Below, in pieces: positions 47,420 through 58,508 of a stretch of DNA of 64,000 nucleotides (position 1 is the stretch's first letter; each line of letters begins with the position of its first letter). A program made the translations under genes and the position numbers. This DNA comes from Vandiemenella viatica. Taxonomy: Eukaryota > Arthropoda > Insecta > Orthoptera > Morabidae. Where the stretch lies: NCBI GenBank assembly GCA_031002005.1, contig CM061920.1, positions 45,672,610 through 45,736,609 on the forward strand, in the 5' to 3' direction. The notes under the pieces were generated by a model. That model ran no database searches and had not been told where the DNA came from. It worked only from the letters and a program-made list of their open reading frames with translations.

Positions 47420-49470
47420 TTTTTTTTTTTTGCTGTCTTAAGTCTTTCGACTGGTTTGATGCAATAATTCTCCATCCCTTCCTATCCTATGATTAACCTC
47501 TTCATTTCTACATACCCCTTACAGCCCACGTCCTGAATTATCTACTTCATATATTCTAATCTCTGTCTTCGTCTACAGTTCTTACCTTCGACTGTTCCCT
47601 CTACTAACAAATTAACCAATCCTGCATGTCTCAAAATATGACCTACCAGCCTGTCTCTTCTTTCTGTAACTTCTTCCACAAACTTCTTTTCTCACCTATC
47701 ATTTCCAAAACTCGTTCATTTCTAACTTTGTCTGTCCACTCAATTTTCAGCATTCTTCTGTAGCACCACATTTCAAATGCTTCAATTTTCTATATTTCTG
47801 GTATTCCTAAAGTCCATGTTTCGCTACCGTAAAGTGCTGTGCTCCACACAAAGAGTTTTAAAAAGTTCTTCCTAATTTAGATCAATATTTGAAACTAAAA
47901 GGTTTCTCTTCTTCATGAAGGCTCTTTTTGCTAGTGTTATTCTGCTTTAAACATCATTCCTGTTTTAGCCATCGGTTGTAATTTTACTTCCCAAGTAACA
48001 GAATTCACTTACTTCTCCTATTGCATCCGATCCTATTTTTATATTTAATCCACTAGTATTGGTATCATTTCTGCTACATTTCATCACTTTTGTCTTGCTT
48101 TGATTTATATTCAATCCAAAATCTTCCTTCAGTATTTTGTTCATGCCATTCACTAACTTCTCAATATCCTCAGCCCTCTCTGCTAACAAGACAATTTCAT
48201 CAGCAAATTGTAGCATACTGATTTTTTTCTCCCTGAAAACTTATGCCACATGGAAATTTTTCTTTTACTTTCTTCATTGCTTCTTCTACATACAAGTTGA
48301 ATATTAACGGGGATAGACTACAACCTAGTCTCACACCCTTTTTAACTGATGCATATCTCTCGTGATTCTCTACTTTTATTATAGCCACCTGATTCTTATA
48401 TAGTTTATAGAGTATTCTTCTATCTCGATACTTTAGACCTGACTCCTAAAAAATTTTGAACATCTTGTCCCACCTAACATTATAAAAAGCTGTTTCTAAA
48501 TCAACAAATGCCATAAAAGTTTCTTTTTTTTTCTTGATCCTCCCTTCAAGTATTAATCTTAAAGACAGAATTGCTTCTCTTGTACCGCAATTTTTCCTAA
48601 ACCCAAACTGATCTTCACCTACTATCTCTTCTATTACCCTTTCCATCCTTCTGTATATTATTCTGGTCAATAATTTTGAAGCATGTGTTGTTAGACTAAT
48701 GGTGCAATAATTCTCACATTTGTCGGCTTGTGCTTTCTTTGGAAGTGTGAAGATGATATTTTTATTAAAATCAGTTGGAATTTCTCCTGTTTCATAACTT
48801 TTTGATATCAGCTTGAATAATCTTTCGATTCCTTCCTCTCCTGGGGATTTAAGAAGTTCTGCAGGGATCTCATCAATTCCAGCTGCCTTATTTGCTTTCA
48901 AGTCATTCAGAGCTTTATTAAATTCCATCCTCAAAACAGGATCTCCTAAGTCATCAATGTCCTTTCTTTTCAATTACACTATTGTTCAAGTCGCCCCCGA
49001 CATACAGTTTCTCAGTGTATTATTTCCATCGGTTAGCTCTATCTTCTGAGCTTGAAAGAGGTTTCCCATCGGCAGCTTTAATGTTCATACATCTTTTCTT
49101 CATTTCTCCAAAATTCTGTTTGATCTTTCTATATGCAACATCTACTTTACCTACGACCATTTCCTTTTCTATTTCTTTACATTTTTCTTGTAGCCATTTT
49201 TCTTTTGCTATTTTGCATTTCCTATTTATTTGATTTCTAAATTGCCTGTACTGCTCTCTTCCTGTTTCATCCTGAGCATTTTTGTACTTCTCCTCTGATC
49301 CATCAGCTCCAAAATTTCTTCTGAGATCCAAGGTTTTTGGGCAGCTTGTTCCCTTAAGCCTAATGTTTCTTTACTAGCTTTCATTATTTCGTTCTTTAAT
49401 GCATTCCATTCGTCCTCGGTTGAACTCCTTTCAGAGTTACTTCTTAGACCTAAGTCTACCATTTCTGCAA
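47420..49470 (-). pseudogene. RTE-like LINE reverse transcriptase, 5'-truncated
   Basis: The minus strand from 49470 starts past the endonuclease with EEILELMDQRRSTKMLRMKQ. The RT follows: LKANKAAGIDEIPAELLKSP (about 48890), GEIPTDFNKNIIFTLPKKAQ, YCTISLTTHASKLLTRIIYR, MAFVDLETAFYNVRWDKMFK (palm A), GVRLGCSLSPLIFNLYVEEA (48340), LQFADEIVLLAERAEDIEKL (48210; the usual FADD is FADE, altering the second catalytic Asp) and FCYLGSKITTDG (47970). Breaks occur near 48446/48388 and 48216. The 3' end meets a short T run on the plus strand (about 47420-47431), that is a poly(A) tail. The endonuclease is absent, so this is an ordinary 5'-truncated insertion. Confidence 0.8.
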
Positions 49471-50333
49471 ATTTTTCTCAAATACTTAGTGTGTATGTAT
49501 TGTTGGATAGTGTGTTTTATAGACTTTAATAATTATTCGGCTGAATATACTATAAAAAACAGCAAAACTGTATAATTCAAACCTTTCTCAGCTGTGTGGT
49601 AACACTTGTATACCTATGGTGCCTTGAAGCACAAAGAAAATCCTCAACCTTGGTCGGGTAAACAAGACAATGCGAAAAAGTTGTGTAGTGAAATTATTAG
49701 TAAATATTGTTTTTAAAAGTGTCTGAAAGAATGTGTATCCTCATCACATTACTAACATCTTTCAACTTTCATAGTGTATGAAACAATAGGGATTGCTTTC
49801 TCAAAACCTCTCTACGGTACATAAAATAAACACTTAAGATAATTCATATCTTCCAAAATGGCTTCAAATCAAACCTCATTTTCAAGAATGAAAACTCACA
49901 TCAGTTTTGATGTCCTACCTTTAAGAATTTATCATTCAGGTATATCTGCTTCTGTCTCTATATACGTGGCTGGAAGCCCAAGAGCATTTTATTTGTTTAC
50001 AGCTTCGTTATCATATCATCTATGTTGTTATAAGAGCACAATTAACCTTTTTAATTTATTTATATATTTTTTATATATCCCAAAATCTTTTTTATGCCTT
50101 TATTACTTTAAAAAAAAATATTTTCATTCATTTTCTTTACGTTGACTAGCCATTACAGAAATTAAACTTTCCCATAACTATCGTTGGTCAGTTTAGCCTT
50201 TCTCCATTACCATCCGCACCCTTCCCACCTTATTCGTCTTTGACCTAATTGTATGGTGAGTCCTGGTGAGTACACATCTGATACTCTTGCCATATGTTCT
50301 CCAATTGTCATGATTTTGGGTTATACGGAAGTA
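49471..50333. other. Intronic DNA, nothing recognised
   Basis: AT-rich; a 95-codon plus frame at 49858-50145 has no motif. 50040-50130 is T- and A-rich. Confidence 0.3.
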
Positions 50334-50652
50334 CGGTAGAACTCCAACTATCCAAACTCCAATTATCCGAACTCCGATTATCCGAATCGCCTTTTTAACT
50401 AAGACGGAAACGTACTGCGAAAAGGCTTCCCCTCTTTTATAAAAAACAAGTTTGGATGACTGCAGCTTTGTGTACCGAGTGGTATGGCGAAAGTTTCGTC
50501 CCAGAAGTGGAAAAGCACCAAAAATCTCTTGGAAAAGAAGGCATTTTCAACATTCATACTATAATTAATTAAAATAGACCCTTTCTCGGAAAAAATCCGA
50601 TTATCCGAATGGGGTCTGGTTCCAATTGGTTCGGATAATTGGAGTTATACTG
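50334..50652 (+). mobile_element. Internally deleted pogo/Tigger-like transposon
   Basis: The left end cggtagaactccaactatcc and the inverse of the right end, cagtataactccaattatcc, pair and contain the 'ccaattatccgaa' words characteristic of Tigger/pogo termini. TA sits on both sides. The 319-bp unit retains a coding scrap at 50455-50545: LCTEWYGESFVPEVEKHQKS, the stretch just before the second catalytic Asp in Tigger transposases. All else is lost. Confidence 0.75.
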
Positions 50653-50774
50653 TACTGTAAAGTGTGTTTATGCTTGTGTTCTTTGTGGCCCTCCTGCCTC
50701 CACCTGTAATTAGTGACAGGTTCACTTATTTACATTGCCTAACAGCATATTATAATCTACATTGCAAGGAAACA

Positions 50775-51845
50775 AAATTAGTATAGGGAAATGACAAAAT
50801 TATGTAAGATTTTGTTCTTGATATTGAGGGAATATCTAAACTGCTTAGGAACAAAGAAAATTGCATCATACTTGATGAAATTATATACCGTCTCCTTGAA
50901 TAAAGGAAACTTACCAACTGAATGGAAGACAGCCATCATATGTAAGATTGGTAATGTCAATGAGCCACACAATTATGGGCCAATCTCATTAACTAGAATA
51001 TTTCACAGAATTTTAAACCTTATCATTTTTAAAATGTCCTGCATTTTTTTGATGAAGAAACACTATTCTATACAAGTTATCTGTGCCTCATACTAGGTTA
51101 CTTACAAAGCTTCAAAGCCATGGCATATCTAGGAAATCATGCATCTCTGTTGCAGACTTCATGAAGGGAAGAACATTAGCTCTGGATGTCGAATGTGTAT
51201 CAATGACCCAAGTGAGGTTTCAGATCCTCCAGGGAAGTGTGATAGGTGTAAGCTATCAAATGAGTTTTAAGCTTACTGTTTTAGCTAGACTTTAAATCAT
51301 CAAGGATATGAATTTACATAGCTGATGAGGAAGTCACCAATTCTCTTGATTTATTGCCTTTTGCCATAGCATTTAATATTTTTAACACATAAATAAACAT
51401 ATTTTCTTCATGGCTTTCTTCAAGAAAGCACAACATTTAAAAATGCAACAACCGCTTCTCTCTTATTAGTCTTAATCCGAACGATGATCCTACCACTTCT
51501 TCTGTTGTTTCTCACAAATACTCCACAGCTGATGACTTCCTTGCTCCAAAGATGGTCTAGGGGTACAAAAGTTAATATGATGACAAATAACTCCTATCAC
51601 CCTACATAGTCCTGTTGTTTCTCGTAAACATCAATGATTTTTCTGATGTAAAGTAGAGGAATGTGAGATTATTTGTCAATCATGCTATTATTTATTCCAA
51701 AATAAAAATCTATGTTCACTGCACACTTTGTTAAAAGCAGATTTTGTGAAAATAACAGTGTAATGCAAAGACTGGCTGTTGAAGCTAAATACTAAAAAGC
51801 ACCAAGCACATGTAAATAAAAATCTGACATTGTTAATCTCTGAAT
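50775..51845 (+). pseudogene. LINE reverse transcriptase fragment
   Basis: The frame at 50791 gives KGNLPTEWKTAIICKIGNVN and HNYGPISLTRIFHRILN, RT blocks 1-2 of a CR1/Jockey-type LINE. The next frame reads RLLTKLQSHGISRKSCISVA, DFMKGRTLALDVECVSMTQV and ILQGSVIGVS (palm B degraded). A further 300 bp on, NINDFSDVK and RLFVNHAIIYSKIKIY (about 51625-51710) stand where the INDL and FADD blocks belong, with the FADD Asp pair lost. Heavily mutated and much older than the LINE that follows it. Confidence 0.6.
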
Positions 51846-51872
51846 ATGCAGTTAATATCATAGTCCTTACTG

Positions 51873-52205
51873 TAGCGTTTGAACAGTCAGCGAGTGCAGT
51901 AGCATATTTCGTTGTTGTTTTTATATCTGTAGTGGTGTAGGTATTTGAATAGTGTAATCTCTGAGTGTTTACATTTTGTAAACAGTGGTCGTTAGTAGCG
52001 TTTGAACAGTCAGCGAGTGCAGTAGCGTATTTTGTTGTTGTTTTTATATCTGTAGTGGTGTGGGTATTTGAATAGTGTAATCTCTGAGTGTTTACATTTT
52101 GTAGACAGTACTAGTTAGTAGCGTTTGAACAGTTGCCGGTGCAGTAGCGTATTTTATTGTTATATTTTATCTGTAGTGGTGTGGGGATTTGATTAGTGCA
52201 ATCTC
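51873..52205 (+). promoter_or_regulatory. LINE 5' monomer repeats, probable internal promoter
   Basis: The word tagcgtttgaacagt starts units at 51873, 51996 and 52119, an exact 123-bp period. Each continues gcagtagc.tatttt.ttgtt, tatctgtagtggtgt and tctctgagtgtttacatttt. The third unit is cut short before ORF1. Tandem 5' monomers are known as promoters in some L1 elements; a promoter role here is inference from that analogy. Confidence 0.7.
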
Positions 52206-52307
52206 CGAGTGTATATATTTTGTAGGAAGTACAGGTTATTTCGAGTTTCTTTTCCTTTTTTCTGTACTTTTTTTGTTTCCTTTCTTTTTGCGTTTTTCAA
52301 AAGCAGT

Positions 52308-53279
52308 ATGTCTAGGGACTGTGATTGCTGTGTGCAGACGCGAGCTGAGGTGGCTGATCTGCGCGCACAGCTTGCAGCTGTGTTAGCGAAAGTTACGCAG
52401 CTGGAAGCTGCCGTAAAAGGCTGCAGCAGATGTGATGTTGGGGAAACTGATATAGCCAAGCCTATCACAGATTCTCCCATATCGACTGTCGTACCTGCAA
52501 CCCAGGCTGAAGTGTTGGATGCTGTGCCGCAGTCGCCTGTTGGTGACTGGCGTATGGCTTCTAGACTTCGAAGCCACACACGGGGGCAGTCGAACAGGCT
52601 TAAAGGCCAAGACGCTAAACTTGTTCGTCTGTCCAACCGGTTTGATGTATTGTCGGAGGCTGACTCAGTCCCACAATTGTCATCCTGCGAGTTGACGGCC
52701 CCCCAGCCCGCCAGGTCTGAGCAAACGCAGAAGGGCATTCTGGTAGTTGGGAGCTCTAATGTTAGGCGGTTATTAGAGCCCCTTAGGGAAATGGCGGATT
52801 CCTCGGGGAAGAAATCCAACGTCCATTCAGTGTGTATTCTGGGTGGCCTGATCCGAGATGTGGAACATGCCATCCCGGATGCCATAGAGGGGACGGGGTG
52901 TAGCCAACTACAGATTGTGGCTCATGTTGGCACCAATGATGCCTGTTGCCTGGGGTCGGAGGTTATCCTCTCTTCCTTCCGGCGGCTGGCTGAAAGGGTG
53001 AACTCTGTGGCCAGTGACCGCAAGATATCGGCAGAGCTAACCATCTGTAGCATCGTAGACAGAGTTGATTGTGGACCTCTGGTTCAGAGCCGTATTGAGG
53101 GGCTGAACCAGAGACTACGACGTTTCTGTGATGACATTGGCTGCAGATTTCTCGATCTTCGCCATAGGGTCGAGTCTTGTAGGGTTCCCCTTAATAGGTC
53201 AGGTGTGCACTACACACGTGAATCGGCTACACGGGTGGCAGGGGCCGTGTGGAATGCACTGAGTGGTTTTTTAGGCTGA
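52308..53279 (+). CDS. LINE ORF1 protein: coiled coil and SGNH/esterase-like domain
   Basis: The ATG at 52308 is preferred over the in-frame one at 52209 because the minus-strand relative starts at the same place (MYRECDCCVQ there, MSRDCDCCVQ here). The protein is 323 residues. Residues 1-40 hold a Cys cluster and a coiled coil (EVADLRAQLAAVLAKVTQLE). A polar linker follows, and from about residue 142 an SGNH/esterase fold: ILVVGSSNVRRLL (the GDS block is GSS, Ser kept), then HVGTNDACCLGS and, near the end, SGVHYTRESA (usual Asp of DxxH is Ser). CR1-clade LINEs carry such a domain in ORF1. The missing Asp residues question catalysis. Open throughout, it overlaps ORF2 by 31 bp. Confidence 0.85.
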   Translation: MSRDCDCCVQTRAEVADLRAQLAAVLAKVTQLEAAVKGCSRCDVGETDIAKPITDSPISTVVPATQAEVLDAVPQSPVGDWRMASRLRSHTRGQSNRLKGQDAKLVRLSNRFDVLSEADSVPQLSSCELTAPQPARSEQTQKGILVVGSSNVRRLLEPLREMADSSGKKSNVHSVCILGGLIRDVEHAIPDAIEGTGCSQLQIVAHVGTNDACCLGSEVILSSFRRLAERVNSVASDRKISAELTICSIVDRVDCGPLVQSRIEGLNQRLRRFCDDIGCRFLDLRHRVESCRVPLNRSGVHYTRESATRVAGAVWNALSGFLG

Positions 53280-56086
53280 GGGAGGAAGACCGGAAACACG
53301 AAATTCAGTTACGGGCAACCCAATCGGATACAACACCGGAATGTAGGAGCAACGTAAAAGAATCTCGTCAATTAAAAGTTCTCGTAATTAACTGTAGAAG
53401 CGTTTGTAACAAACAACCGGAACTTGAAAGCGTTATTTGTAGTACAGAAGCGGATATCGTTATCGGTACAGAAAGTTGGTTGAAACCGGAAATAAGTTCC
53501 GCCGAAACTTTTAAAGATAGCATGAACGTTTTTCGTAAAGACAGATTACATTCTCATGGAGGTGGGGTATTTATAGCTGTGAGTAAATTTCTCCCATGTA
53601 ATGAAATAGACGTCGATACGAACTGTGAAACCATATGGATTAAACTCAACGTTGCTGGGTCAAAACTCATCATAGGTGCCTTCTACCGTCCACTTGATTC
53701 GGATATAGCTATCGCCGAGGAGTTAAGAAATAATGTAAATAGTATAGCTAGCCGTTTTAAAGATCATGCTATGATTCTAGGAGGCGACTTCAATCTGCCT
53801 TATATTGACTGGCGTAATTACGTTCACATCACAGGTAGCAGGGATAAGGCAGCTTCTGAAGTAATTCTCGATTTGTTGTCAGATAATCATCTCGAGCAGC
53901 TAGTTAATGAACCTACGCGGTGTCATAACGGTAGCGAAAACATTTTAGACTTGCTGGTTACCAACAGGCCAGAATTATTCACCGACATTTCAACGACCAC
54001 AGGAATAAGCGATCACAAAGCGGTAATTGCGACTATCAAATTAATGACCGAGCGAAAAAGGAAAAAAGGGCGGATTGTATACAGATTCAGTATGGCCTCA
54101 AAGGAGTGTTTTAGAACCTACCTGAGGAATAAATACCATAACTTCAAGTCAACAAAGGACACCGTTGAAGAGATGTGGCATCGTTTTATACATATAGTCA
54201 GGGAAGGCATGGAAATACATATACCAAAGCGGACAATAAAGGGAGAGGATGATCCACCGTGGTACACATGCGAAGTCAAAAGATTACTCAAAAAACAAAG
54301 GAAAATACACGCACGCTCAAGAAGGAAGGGGTGTCGCAGCGATTTAGAAACCGTAGCTGATTTAAGAGGACGTATTAAGAATGTAATGCGCAAGGCCTTT
54401 AACGATTTTCACTTCAACTCTCTCTCTAAGAGTCTCACAGAAAACCCAAAGAAATTTTGGTCGTATGTACGAAAAGTTAATTGTACCAACAGCAATATTC
54501 CAGCACTAATTCGTGAAGGTTCCGAGGTTAATGAAAGCCGCGATACAGCTAACGTACTAAATACTGTATTCAAAAATTCATTTACAAATGAACATAAGGA
54601 TAGTATTCCCGTTTTCCCACGCCGTGGCGAGTCGGTGATGGAATCATTACGAATAGATACTGCAGGTATCGTTAAGCAATTAGAGCTCCTGAAGTGGGGG
54701 AAACCACCGGGCCCGGATGGAATTCCAGTAAGAGTATTTTCAGAGTATGCTGCAGAAATGGGCCATTTCTGTCTGATATATACAGTAAATCATTAGAAGA
54801 GCGAAAAGTACCTTCAGACTGGAAAATCGCGCAAGTAACTCCGATTTTCAAAAAAGGTGATCGAAGTGATCCTGGGAACTATCGTCCCATATCTCTAACA
54901 TCTGTTTGTAGTAGAGTTATGGAGCATATTATATGCTCGAACATTATGAATTTTCTAGATGATAATAATTTGCTTACAACAAATCAACATGGATTTCGGA
55001 AGAAAAGATCATGTGAAACACAGCTGGCCCTATTTACACATGATGTAATGAAAGTTATTGATACAGGTTCACAAGTAGATGCAATTTTTTTAGATTTCCA
55101 GAAAGCCTTTGACTCTGTGCCACACAACCGCCTTTTAGCGAAGCTTCGAGCGTATGGTATATCGGATCAGCTTTGTGAATGGATAAAGGATTTTCTAACT
55201 GGTCGGTCGCAGTATGTTGTCGTTGAAGGAGAAAGTTCTTCTTATCTAGATGTTACATCGGGTGTACCTCAAGGAAGTGTAATAGGACCACTTCTTTTCT
55301 TAATTTTTATAAACGATCTCAGAGGCAAAGTGAAAAGCCTTTTTAGATTGTTTGCTGATGATGCGGTTATTTATAGGGAAGTAAGAACTTTGGCCGATTG
55401 CTTAGAAATTCAGCGTGATCTGGATGTTATTTTGGCTTGGTGCGCTGAGTGGCAACTTACTCTAAACTGTAAAAAGTGCAAGACAATGAGCATAACTAAC
55501 AAAAAGAATCCGATTGTTCAGAAATACGAGTTAAACAATACAGTTATTGATATGGTCGATTCTATTAAATATTTGGGAGTAACAGTACAAAGGAACATGA
55601 AATGGGACATACACATTAATTCTTTAGTAGGTAGAGCAAATTCTAGGCTGCGATTCATAGGTAGAATCTTGAAAAATTGTAATGAACAAACAAAGGAGAT
55701 AGCGTACAAATCTCTTGTGCGTCCACATTTGGATTATTGTTGTGCCATTTGGGACCCGTTTCGTAAGGGATTGATCGAAAGTATAGAGAAAGTACAGAGA
55801 AGAGCCGCTCGATTCGTGACCGCTTGCTACAGTCCTTATGAAAGCGTCACAGAACTGATTAGTAGATTAGGTAGATAGACGACACACGTTTCGTTTAAAC
55901 TTATTGGAAAACATGCGTACTCCAACTTTCACTCATGAGTGTAGTGAAATACTTCTTCCACCAACCTATTTGAGTCGGAAGGACAGGAAAGATAAAATTA
56001 GAGAAATAAGGTGCCGGACTGATTCTTATATGAATTCTTTTTTCCCTCGTACCATTAGGGATTGGAATGCACAACAAAGAGATTAG
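53249..56086 (+). pseudogene. LINE ORF2: endonuclease plus reverse transcriptase, two frame breaks
   Basis: The start at 53249 (MECTEWFFRL) lies within the ORF1 end. The endonuclease is complete: VLVINCRSVCNK, IGTESWLKPE, GGGVFIAVSK, IIGAFYRPLDS, MILGGDFNLPYIDW and GISDHKAVIATI. A linker with NPKFWSYVRKV leads to KWGKPPGPDGIPVRVFSEYA. A one-base shift near 54760 moves the RT to another frame: DPGNYRPISLTSVCSRVMEH, AIFLDFQKAFDSVPHNRLLA, GVPQGSVIGPLLFLIFINDL, RLFADDAVIY (catalytic Asp pair intact) and SIKYLGVTVQRNMKWDIHI. A second break near 55875 separates the C-terminus, HECSEILLPPTYLSRKDRKD to 56086. All catalytic residues are intact, so only these two shifts inactivate it. Confidence 0.85.
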
Positions 56087-56238
56087 CTTTTCTGCTGAGC
56101 ACCCTCTGCCACCCACAATTTTGTGAATTGCAGAGTATATATGTAGATGTAGAAATACCTTAGGGTAACAATTCATAATAACTAGTTGTGGAATAATATT
56201 GAGAATGTAATATGGGTAAAACAAATTGTATGCTCTGT

Positions 56239-56460
56239 TTCATCTATACTAATATTATAAATACGAATGTAACTCTGTCTGTTTGTTAAATTTCTTGAGC
56301 CATATGGCTAATCTGATCATGATGAAATTTGACAAGGAGATGCTATTTGACATTAGGATCGACATAAGATTCTATTTTTAGTATAGTTAATACATAGTCA
56401 TTGAATTATTAAAACTATCTGAACAATGAAATACAGAGACGTAATACGTCTCTAATGCAT
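56239..56460 (+). repeat. Widespread arthropod-type repeat fragment
   Basis: It begins ctatactaatattataaata, a start word common to many arthropod interspersed repeats, then tgtctgtttgttaaatttct. It is cut by the SINE that follows. No coding content. Confidence 0.45.
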
Positions 56461-56463
56461 ATT

Positions 56464-56580
56464 GACAGAGAGGGCTGGTAGCACAGTGGGTAAGGTACTT
56501 GCATCATAAGAAATTTCCCGTGTGGCTTCTGGCTCAAACCCCACTGGGAGCAAAAATTTTTAAGAATTTTTTTTCATAGT
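56464..56580 (+). repeat. tRNA-derived SINE head
   Basis: The A-box-like ggctggtagcacagtgggta is followed by B-box-like ggctcaaacccc near 56530, then aaaaatttttaagaattttt. The 60-bp spacing between boxes is long, so a variable arm or drift is implied. Confidence 0.45.
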
Positions 56581-56737
56581 TTGAGCCAAGCTTGGGATTT
56601 TGTAGTAAGGATACCATGTTGAACTGTAGGTCCTATAAATTGAGGGCTGGAATGCTTGGCAAATCGTAGGCAGTAGAACCGTGCCTTAAGCGTTTACTTT
56701 ATTCACGGTATACTGGTTCCCCTGGCAGTTTGTGTGT

Positions 56738-57655
56738 GATCTAAACTAATAATATTATATATGCAAAAATAAGTTTGTCTTTTTGTTACGTTTTGATGAC
56801 TGTATCTGTATGCCGATGACAAGGAAATACTTTGTATCTTTAGGAAGGAAATAGGATACTTTTTTCCGGTATGAATAACAGTTTTAGTCATGAGACAGGG
56901 TTCGACGGTAGAATGGTATAGCGATGGCATTCCCATCATACTATGCCAACTCGGTGTTGTTTGGGACATATCATAGGCAACTTTCTGCTTTGTACAGGGT
57001 GATTCAAAAAAATGTGGACAAAATGACATGGCAGATCTGTCATACAATGAGGATCAAAAATCGCATAGTAACAGAGGGTCGCAAATGCCTATTGTTTCGA
57101 TGCATCTGGCAAAAACTTTGAGCATCTGCTCTAGGCTCAACATTTGGCTTGAATTAGTCGCATACAAGTGGGTAACTATCAATAAAATGATCTGTAATGG
57201 TTTTGTTTCTTCTCTTTGCATCAGTATTAGTTTAGTCGCCCGGAAGACTTGGTAGGAAGAATCATTGCGCCAGCCATATGTGTTCGAGATACACCTGGTA
57301 TGTTTGAGAAGGTGCGCCGTTCCATGCAACGGAGATGCCGGGCTTGTTTCGATGCATCTGGCAAAAACTTTGAGCATCTGCTGTAGGCTCAACATTTGGC
57401 TTGAATTAGTCGCATGCAAGTGAGTAACTATCAATAAAATGATCTGTAATGGTTTTGTTTCTTCTCTTTGCATCAGTATTAGTTTAGTCGCCCTGTAGCG
57501 GCGCCGGATCACAGTTGCGAACCTCTATTCCTATGCGATTTTTTATTCTTATTGTATGACTGATCTACCATGCCATTTTGTCCACGTTTTTCTGAATCAC
57601 CCTGTATATCAAATTCTAAGTTCACGCGTACAAAGTCACAGGTAACAACTAGTAT
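56738..57655 (+). repeat. Arthropod-type repeat split by a TIR element
   Basis: Left end ctaaactaataatattatat and right end aaagtcacaggtaacaacta gt-type match the usual pair of termini of such repeats; the right end is the inverse of the ctagttggtaccc start seen at 28704. The TIR element at 56995-57604 interrupts it. Confidence 0.45.
56995..57604. mobile_element. 610-bp TIR element with internal tandem duplication
   Basis: Left cagggtgattcaaaaaaatg and, inverse of the right end, cagggtgattcagaaaaacg continue pairing for about 85 bp (gtggacaaaatg.catgg.agatc.gtcatacaat). TA flanks both ends. Inside, a 152-bp block beginning gtttcgatgcatctggcaaa occurs at 57094 and again at 57343 with a few substitutions. 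No transposase is present; the minus frame at 57054-57512 just reads the duplicated block. A non-autonomous Tc1/mariner-type element is likely. Confidence 0.8.
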
Positions 57656-58508
57656 GTAGCAACCCTCGGCGTGTGCACACCTCCCGAGCCTCATGACTCA
57701 TTTTCTCCATCATGATTAATGTTTAATAACCGAAATATTGAGTTTATTTGTGTGTTTATATATGTTCTCCTCTCGTCGCTGCCGTCAACTTTGGTGAGTG
57801 ATGAGTCATTTTCCCAGTCCTTACAATTATATTGCCTAAAGCAGTTTCCTTTTTCCCGTAACAACTAGTAGGTCATATTTTATAACTGTGGAAATGAAAT
57901 GGATTGTATACAAAGCACTAGTGTGACATAGAATGTTGTTCTTCTATTTGGGGTCTCTTCAAAAATGGTTAATAGACACAGTGGAGAAGGTCCAAAGGAG
58001 ACCGACCCGATCATGACAGGGTGTATATAGCTGGAGGAAAAGTAAGTGTGATGTTGAAGGGGTTGGGTTGAGAAGATCTAGAACACAGTATGCGTAGCTT
58101 TCATGAGGTGCTAATTGGAAAGTTCATGACAGATCTAGTTTAGAATAAAGTTTTAGTTCCAGAACCATTCATATTCAGGAATGACTGAGAGAATGGGAGA
58201 AATAAGGACCAGAACTAATACTTTTCTATACTAATTTCTCACATTAGTGATTAGGCAACAGAATGGGAAGGATTTATCAAGTGAGAAAACTTAGAATCCG
58301 ACAGGAAGTTCAAAAAAACTGCTCTTGCCCCCTGATTTTGGCTTTGCGTGGTTATCCTAGATTACTTCAAGTGAATGACAGGATGATTCCTCATGTCACA
58401 TCCCATAAATCTCTTCCAATGCATAAACGTTAACACACAAAGATAGCTGCAATTTATCCTCCACTACCAACTTTTTAATGATTAACAGAGTAATAGTCCT
58501 AGATAGTA
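57656..58508. other. Intronic DNA with fold-back edge and possible LINE tail scrap
   Basis: 57770-57820 carries actttggtgagtgatgagtc and attttccc, the right-edge word of fold-back family F. Around 57940-58130 the frame VWGLFKNGLIDTVEKVQRRP resembles the 'VWDP..VQRRA' end of LINE ORF2 proteins, with several stops afterwards. Nothing else was seen. Confidence 0.3.

Larger units (their letters stand above)
51872..56150 (+). mobile_element. CR1/Jockey-like LINE (family E), near full length
   Basis: A 5' leader of 2.7 tandem 123-bp monomers is followed by ORF1 (52308-53279, intact), ORF2 overlapping by 31 bp (53249 onwards, two frame breaks) and a short 3' end containing gagcaccctctgccacccac and ending tatatgtagatgtagaaata. 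There is no poly(A). It lies inside the 27-kb host intron on the sense strand. Compared with other elements here it is well preserved, so a recent insertion is likely. No target duplication was resolved. A 5'-truncated relative of its 3' end lies at 61745. Confidence 0.85.

Noticed and set aside
57054..57512. 152-codon minus-strand frame with repeated peptide
   Set aside because: It is the translation of the duplicated block in a non-autonomous TIR element.
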